Shown here: one piece after another, positions 6,253 through 10,283 of the stretch
Position numbering within the stretch: the stretch's first letter is position 1
Layout: every line of letters begins with the position of its first letter
NCBI GenBank assembly: GCA_900757265.1
Contig: CAAENW010000136.1
Span: forward strand, 1 to 10,283
Origin: an uncultured Collinsella sp.
Lineage (GTDB): Bacteria > Actinomycetota > Coriobacteriia > Coriobacteriales > Coriobacteriaceae
Direction of reading: 5' to 3'
DNA length: 10,283 bases
Notes under the pieces: model-generated
Database searches by the model: none
What the model saw: the letters and a program-made list of their open reading frames with translations, nothing else
Told to the model about the DNA's origin: nothing
Made by a program: the position numbers and the translations under genes

Positions 6253-6257
6253 GTCCC

Positions 6258-7160
6258 ATGGATCGCAAAAAAGCAATCGCGCTCTCATTTTCCGTTCCCG
6301 TCGCATGGGGCTTTTCGTACCCCCTCATGAAGATCGGCATGGACAGCATGAACGCCACGAGCATCGTCGCGCTGCGCTGCATCATCGCCTTTGCGGCCTG
6401 CCTGCTGCTCTTCCACAAGCACGCGGTGCGCATCAACCGTGACCTGATGGTCCGCGCCGCCATCATCGGCGCCATCATGGCAACCGAGATCACCTGCATG
6501 TGCCTGGGCTCCAGCCTCACCTCCGCCTCCACCGCCGGCTTTTTGCAGAGCCTGACGGTCGTGATCGTGCCGTTTGCCAACGCGGCCCTGCTGCGTCGCG
6601 CCCCCGAGCGCAAGGTGCTCATCGGCACAGCCATCGTCACCTGCGGCATGTTGCTGCTCTCGGGCGCCGACTTTACCAGCCTGAATCCCGGCGCGATCAT
6701 CATGCTGCTCTCGGCCTTTATCTATGCCGGCCACATTATCATCGCCAAGCGCTTTGTCGAAGAAGTCGATCCGCTGGCTCTGGGCGTTTGGCAGCTGGGC
6801 TTCGGCGGCTTGTTCTCGGGTATCGCCGCATTTACCTTTGGCGGCTTCACGCTTCCCAGGACGCCGAGCGAGATCGTCGTTATCGTTGCGCTCGCACTCA
6901 TCTGCTCTGCCTACGGCTTTATCACCCAGACGCTCGTGCAGCCCCACGTACCTGCCGAAACCACTGGCTTCGCCTTCTCGCTCGAGCCGGTCTGCTCCGC
7001 CGTCTTCTCGTTTTTCCTGGTCGGCGAGGTCCTGAGCCCCATCGCCTTCCTTGGCGCTGCCCTCATCCTCACCGGCGTCATGGTGGCAACTGCCGAGCTT
7101 CCGCGCCTTCGCGCACATGGGCATGCTCATATGGCGGCAGCGCCCGAGCACGTCTCGTAG
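6258..7160 (+). CDS. EamA/DMT-superfamily transporter
   Basis: This 300-aa integral membrane protein belongs to the drug/metabolite transporter superfamily with two EamA repeats, and probably exports an amino acid, metabolite or toxic compound. About ten hydrophobic segments are visible. The first repeat starts at SVPVAWGFSYPLMKIGMD with SIVALRCIIAF and STAGFLQSLTVVIVP. The second starts near IIMLLSAFIYAGHIIIAKR and ends with the typical ETTGFAFSLEPVCSAVFSFF, GEVLSPIAFLGAALILTGV pattern. A short His-rich tail follows. AAAAGGAG lies 4 nt before ATG 6258. It is likely controlled by the divergent LysR protein. Direction and substrate are inferences from the family. Confidence 0.92.
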   Translation: MDRKKAIALSFSVPVAWGFSYPLMKIGMDSMNATSIVALRCIIAFAACLLLFHKHAVRINRDLMVRAAIIGAIMATEITCMCLGSSLTSASTAGFLQSLTVVIVPFANAALLRRAPERKVLIGTAIVTCGMLLLSGADFTSLNPGAIIMLLSAFIYAGHIIIAKRFVEEVDPLALGVWQLGFGGLFSGIAAFTFGGFTLPRTPSEIVVIVALALICSAYGFITQTLVQPHVPAETTGFAFSLEPVCSAVFSFFLVGEVLSPIAFLGAALILTGVMVATAELPRLRAHGHAHMAAAPEHVS

Positions 7161-7205
7161 ACCCCACTCCTCATACAGCCGCGGCATAAAGGTCTCTGAC
7201 GCCTT

Positions 7206-7230
7206 TACAATAGATGCCGACAAAGCATCT
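7206..7230 (+). promoter_or_regulatory. ung promoter with overlapping hairpin
   Basis: TACAAT at 7206-7211 is a good -10 candidate; no convincing -35 lies 16-18 nt upstream. Directly after it, AGATGC (7212-7217) and GCATCT (7225-7230) form a 6-bp inverted repeat around a 7-nt spacer, covering the expected transcription start. It could be an operator or a 5' stem. It does not resemble the known actinobacterial LexA box. Confidence 0.4.
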
Positions 7231-7246
7231 GCCCTAAAGGAGTTCC

Positions 7247-7975
7247 ATGGACGCTGCAACTCGCGACCGCAACATAGCAACTTGGTTGGGCGATGCGCCG
7301 CAGCCGGTACGTAACGCTACGAACCAGCTGCTCGAGTGCATCGCCCTTCTGCGTGCCGAGCAGACCATCTACCCGGCACAAGACGACATCCTCAATGCCC
7401 TCGCCTACACGCCGGCCAACCAGGCCAAGGTTGTCATCTTGGGCCAAGACCCCTATCACGGGCCCAACCAGGCCATGGGACTGTCGTTCTCGGTGCCTGC
7501 GACGCAAACCAAGTTGCCGCCGAGCCTGCGCAACATCTACAAGGAGCTCAAAGCCGATCTGGGCTGCCCCGTTCCCGCCACGGGAGACCTAACCCCTTGG
7601 GCGCAGCAGGGCGTCCTACTCCTCAACACGACGCTCACCGTACGCGAGCATGCCGCAAACTCGCACGCCAAGCTGGGCTGGAACACGCTCACCGACTACG
7701 TTATCGAGCGCTGCTGCCAGCTGCCCCAGCCGGTCGTCTTTTTGGCATGGGGCCGCTTTGCCCAGCAGATGGTCGAGGGCAAGCTCGCCGCGACTGGCGC
7801 GGGCAGGGAAAGCAGCAAGTTCTGTTTAGCCTCTACGCACCCCTCGCCGCTTTCGGCAAATCGCGCCACGGCAGAACTTCCCGCTTTTATGGGGTCGCGC
7901 CCCTTCTCCACTGCCAACGAGTTGCTCAAGCAAAACGGCAGCAGCCCCATCGACTGGGGCCGCCTCGTCTCATAA
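7247..7975 (+). CDS. ung: Uracil-DNA glycosylase, family 1
   Basis: Ung removes uracil from DNA, the first step of base-excision repair after cytosine deamination or dUTP incorporation. The 242-aa protein has the normal length and all family-1 signatures. The water-activating motif GQDPYHG lies at residues 66-72 with Asp68 as the catalytic base. The uracil-pocket region is LLLNTTLTVRE, with Asn117 recognising uracil. The DNA-intercalation loop is HPSPLS (198-203), with catalytic His198. CTAAAGGAG lies about 5 nt before ATG 7247. It is transcribed after the EamA gene with 86 nt between, probably from its own promoter. Its stop codon is only 5 nt from that of the convergent LRR gene. Confidence 0.96.
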   Translation: MDAATRDRNIATWLGDAPQPVRNATNQLLECIALLRAEQTIYPAQDDILNALAYTPANQAKVVILGQDPYHGPNQAMGLSFSVPATQTKLPPSLRNIYKELKADLGCPVPATGDLTPWAQQGVLLLNTTLTVREHAANSHAKLGWNTLTDYVIERCCQLPQPVVFLAWGRFAQQMVEGKLAATGAGRESSKFCLASTHPSPLSANRATAELPAFMGSRPFSTANELLKQNGSSPIDWGRLVS

Positions 7976-7980
7976 CCTGC

Positions 7981-10283
7981 CTAGCCGGCAATCCAATACT
8001 GCGGATACTTATTGATATCGATGGGGGCGGCGAGCTCGCCGACATCGCTTATGGCCTCCATGCCCATCAGCGAGCGCAGGCAATTCTCACACTCCATGAT
8101 GGGCTCATTTACAGCCTTATTGAGCACATCGAACGTCGGCGACTCAAACGTATCCATGTTGACGTTGCCGAACCACTTGCTCTCAACGTAGTCGGCCTCC
8201 TCGTCGTCTGTGGCAACCCCCACCATCTGACGAGACCACGTCTTGAGCAGCGGCTCGCGATCGGCCTCGGCAATATTGAGCGCCACGTTGCCGCCAAACG
8301 AGAACGGCATGCTCTCCATCCCGCCCAGCAACTCCGGCAGCAGACAGCCAGTAGGCAGCGTCACCGTCACGCCGCTGCAGCCCGCAAACGCACCGCTCTG
8401 GATGCCGACCACCTTATCGCACAGCTCAATCTCGATGAGGTTCGAGCAGTGCGAGAAGGCATTCGAGTCGATTACGGTCGGTCCCGTCAACACACTCGCT
8501 AAATCGGCACGCTCGATATCGGACGGCGCCGAGACCAGCGTGGCGGTACCGTCACCGCTGTCCTCGATCTTCCATTCATCGCTCTCGAACGCATCGCCGT
8601 CCGCCTGGATAACCGTAGAAGCCTCGACCAACGGCAGCCCCATCATGGTTCGCAGGCGATTCTCGGGCTCCAATAGGTTCTGAGCCATCTGCGCCCTAAC
8701 CGCATCGGCCGTCGGCTCCGGACCCTCCCCCATGAACCAATCGGAAAGCATGCCAAATTCCACAACGCCATAATACGTGTCGTAGTCGTCGTAGCCAATG
8801 AGTCCGTAGACCCATGCATTGAGGTAGTCCTGCTCCATGCCGCTGGGCAACGACAGGTGAATGCGGCTGGCCTCTTCTTGGGCATCGGTTGCGCCGTCCA
8901 AGAAGAAACCCACACCCGGCGATGGATAGCCCAGCGTCGCGATACCGGTACCGACGGTCAAGTTCGTAAAGGCGGCATCATTGCCAAACACCGATGACTC
9001 CAGGTAGTTTCGAGAGCCCGCACCCGTAGCTGCGTCGTAGTCGCCATTGGTATCCGCCGCAAACGATGCACTCGCGAGCCTCGGGCAGCCCATGAATGCC
9101 TGATCGCTGATTTCGATCGTTGCCGCATGCACAGACGCCGAGACAAGATTCGTACAGCCTTCGAACGCCGACACGCCGACGTAGATATCGTTATCGGGAA
9201 GATCGATGTTCAGGTCGCCGGCGATGCCGGAATTCCTGAAGGCATAGCGATCGATATATGCCAGCTTGGGAGCCGAAGCCCAATCGACATCCCACGCGCC
9301 TCCGGTCCCCTCAAAGGCACCAGGCAGGTCCTTGGCGCCAGACAAGGAATAGCCGCCAAAGATCTCAATCGTACTCGGCAGCAGCTCAATCGTACCGTTG
9401 AGCGTCGAGGGCGCACCGAGCAGGATGCTTGGCTTGCCTTCCTCGTCGCCATCGTAATAGCCGTAGAGAAGGGGCGCGTCGTCGCTTTGGGCATCGCAAG
9501 CAAAATCGTAAATGCCGTCGACAGTGACAAAGCGGCTGTCGTAGCCCTGCAGCTCGCCATCGGGCGCATACCAGGTGCAGCCGGCCGGATTGGGATTCTC
9601 GGTCGTGGCAAAGACAGCCTTTTTAGCACGCGACGCCACAAAGCCCAGGCCCGTGCAGCCCTTAAAGGCATCCGCCCCCACCTCGATGCTATCAGGCGTG
9701 CCGATAAACACACCTTGAAGGTTTTGGCAGTTCTCAAACGCGTTACGGCCGATGGCACTCGTCTTCTCGCCCAGATTGACAAACCTGAGCTCCGCATCGC
9801 CCGAGAAAGCATACGGTGCGATGGAATCTACTTGGAGCTGCTTGCCGCCATCCGTAAGCAAGGTGCCGTCAAAGGTCGCGGACAGGCTGCCATCCTCATC
9901 GCCTGCAGCGGACAGCAAAATCGTCTTGTCGGCGTTGGCGTAATACAAGTACCCATCTTGAGACAGGCTCATCTTAATCACGCGCGCATCGGGTGCACCG
10001 GCAGCAGCCTTATGCTGCTCGACATACGCGACCTGCTCGTCGGTTGCGCACACGATGGTCCGCACGGAACCGCCCTCAAGACTGCCGTCCTCGAGCGTCA
10101 CCTTATCGTCAAACCACGGCATGAGTACCAGCGTGTCAACCGACGTGTTGCCCGCAAAGGCACCCTTCTTGATGGTGTTGGAAATCTGCACCAGGGCAAT
10201 ATTGGAACCCGTATCGAGCACATAGCACAGGTCGCTTTCGAGCTGCGAATTAATGTTGTACACCAGCCCCTGTGAGTACGTGA
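7981..10283 (-). CDS. BspA-like leucine-rich-repeat protein (N-terminus beyond window)
   Basis: This is a large protein of LRR_5/BspA type, a class usually exported and involved in adhesion or surface contact. At least eight repeat units fit I-x-x-x-AF-x-GC-x-x-L-x-x-V-x-L, for example IGRNAFENCQNLQGVFI, VGVSAFEGCTNLVSASV and GIQSGAFAGCSGVTVTL. The frame stays open to the right edge. The GTG at 10263 (760 aa to the stop) is preceded by in-frame codons T-Y-S-Q-G-L and lacks a signal peptide after it, so the true start is outside. Residues below are numbered from that GTG. LRR blocks at about 145-210, 335-440 and 595-640 alternate with non-LRR parts. A module at 467-545 recurs at 660-737. The C-terminus (INKYPQYWIAG) has no LPXTG motif, hydrophobic anchor or binding repeat, so attachment must rely on the missing N-terminus or it is secreted. 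Confidence 0.85.
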   Translation of the reverse strand, partial: TYSQGLVYNINSQLESDLCYVLDTGSNIALVQISNTIKKGAFAGNTSVDTLVLMPWFDDKVTLEDGSLEGGSVRTIVCATDEQVAYVEQHKAAAGAPDARVIKMSLSQDGYLYYANADKTILLSAAGDEDGSLSATFDGTLLTDGGKQLQVDSIAPYAFSGDAELRFVNLGEKTSAIGRNAFENCQNLQGVFIGTPDSIEVGADAFKGCTGLGFVASRAKKAVFATTENPNPAGCTWYAPDGELQGYDSRFVTVDGIYDFACDAQSDDAPLLYGYYDGDEEGKPSILLGAPSTLNGTIELLPSTIEIFGGYSLSGAKDLPGAFEGTGGAWDVDWASAPKLAYIDRYAFRNSGIAGDLNIDLPDNDIYVGVSAFEGCTNLVSASVHAATIEISDQAFMGCPRLASASFAADTNGDYDAATGAGSRNYLESSVFGNDAAFTNLTVGTGIATLGYPSPGVGFFLDGATDAQEEASRIHLSLPSGMEQDYLNAWVYGLIGYDDYDTYYGVVEFGMLSDWFMGEGPEPTADAVRAQMAQNLLEPENRLRTMMGLPLVEASTVIQADGDAFESDEWKIEDSGDGTATLVSAPSDIERADLASVLTGPTVIDSNAFSHCSNLIEIELCDKVVGIQSGAFAGCSGVTVTLPTGCLLPELLGGMESMPFSFGGNVALNIAEADREPLLKTWSRQMVGVATDDEEADYVESKWFGNVNMDTFESPTFDVLNKAVNEPIMECENCLRSLMGMEAISDVGELAAPIDINKYPQYWIAG
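8053..8286 (-). repeat. Non-LRR module, copy 2 (C-terminal)
   Basis: Residues 660-737 of the LRR protein. Shared landmarks with copy 1 are a hydrophobic strand, LLKTW (Trp676), a Gly at 682, an acidic stretch, KWF (697-698) and the closing motif ECENCLRSLMGM (724-735). The distance from Trp676 to Gly734 is 58 residues, the same as in copy 1. Confidence 0.6.
8629..8865 (-). repeat. Non-LRR module, copy 1
   Basis: Residues 467-545 of the LRR protein. Landmarks are RIHLSLPSG, YLNAW (Trp484), a Gly/Asp/Tyr-rich acidic stretch, DWF (508-510) and EPENRLRTMMGLP (532-544). It follows an LRR block and precedes another, so the order is LRR, module, LRR, module. Confidence 0.6.

Noticed and set aside
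6133..6330. 65-aa plus-strand frame in the LysR/EamA gap
   Set aside because: Starts at TTG without a ribosome binding site and runs out of frame into the transporter gene.
6285..7280. 331-aa minus-strand frame antisense to the EamA transporter
   Set aside because: Same low-complexity shadow pattern, with a clear ten-helix transporter on the opposite strand.
7336..8502. 388-aa plus-strand frame spanning the end of ung and the LRR gene
   Set aside because: Out-of-frame reading of ung continuing antisense through the LRR gene; no start signal.
7981..10263. Treating GTG 10263 as the true start of the LRR protein
   Set aside because: The frame is open to the window edge, only a poor AGGGG lies upstream, and no signal peptide follows, so the gene is most likely cut by the edge.
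9127..10275. 382-aa plus-strand frame antisense to the LRR protein
   Set aside because: The LRR units on the minus strand are diagnostic; the antisense frame has no recognisable domain or ribosome binding site.

Overview
The window looks like chromosomal DNA from a high-GC, Gram-positive gut actinobacterium. A Collinsella-like member of the Coriobacteriia is my best guess. This rests on GC-rich third codon positions, strong AAGGAG-type ribosome binding sites 4-5 nt before most starts, a RlmA-type 23S methyltransferase, and a long BspA-like leucine-rich-repeat protein typical of gut anaerobes. The genus is an inference from style, not from a marker gene.

Layout, left to right. Positions 1-223 hold no convincing gene, only a strong bidirectional terminator (164-189) and some unexplained hairpins. 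A GNAT acetyltransferase (minus) and a small Cys-rich zinc-ribbon-like protein (plus) diverge from a shared 30-bp dyad whose two halves each form an extended -10 promoter element. The small protein converges on rsmJ (minus, 16S rRNA methyltransferase family). A 47-codon single-pass membrane protein (1921-2064, minus) lies upstream of rsmJ. It diverges from a four-helix membrane protein (2292-2693, plus), whose leader carries a perfect 15-bp palindrome. A bidirectional terminator separates that gene from rlmA (minus). Two short repeat-like intergenic stretches flank rlmA.

The second half is transport, repair and surface functions. A MATE-family exporter (plus) converges on a LysR regulator (minus). 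The LysR gene diverges from an EamA/DMT-family transporter (plus), the classic arrangement of a regulator and its target, with candidate operator dyads in the 158-bp gap. Next comes ung, uracil-DNA glycosylase (plus). It ends 5 nt before the stop codon of a large minus-strand BspA-like LRR protein that runs off the right edge, so its N-terminus is missing.

I see no mobile element, phage, CRISPR array or defence island. Most of the window is ordinary core and transport gene content. The most unusual items are a roughly 78-residue non-LRR module that occurs twice in the LRR protein, the unlisted 47-aa membrane protein, the symmetric divergent promoter, the 15-bp operator-like palindrome, and the GGGACA/GGCAG intergenic repeats.
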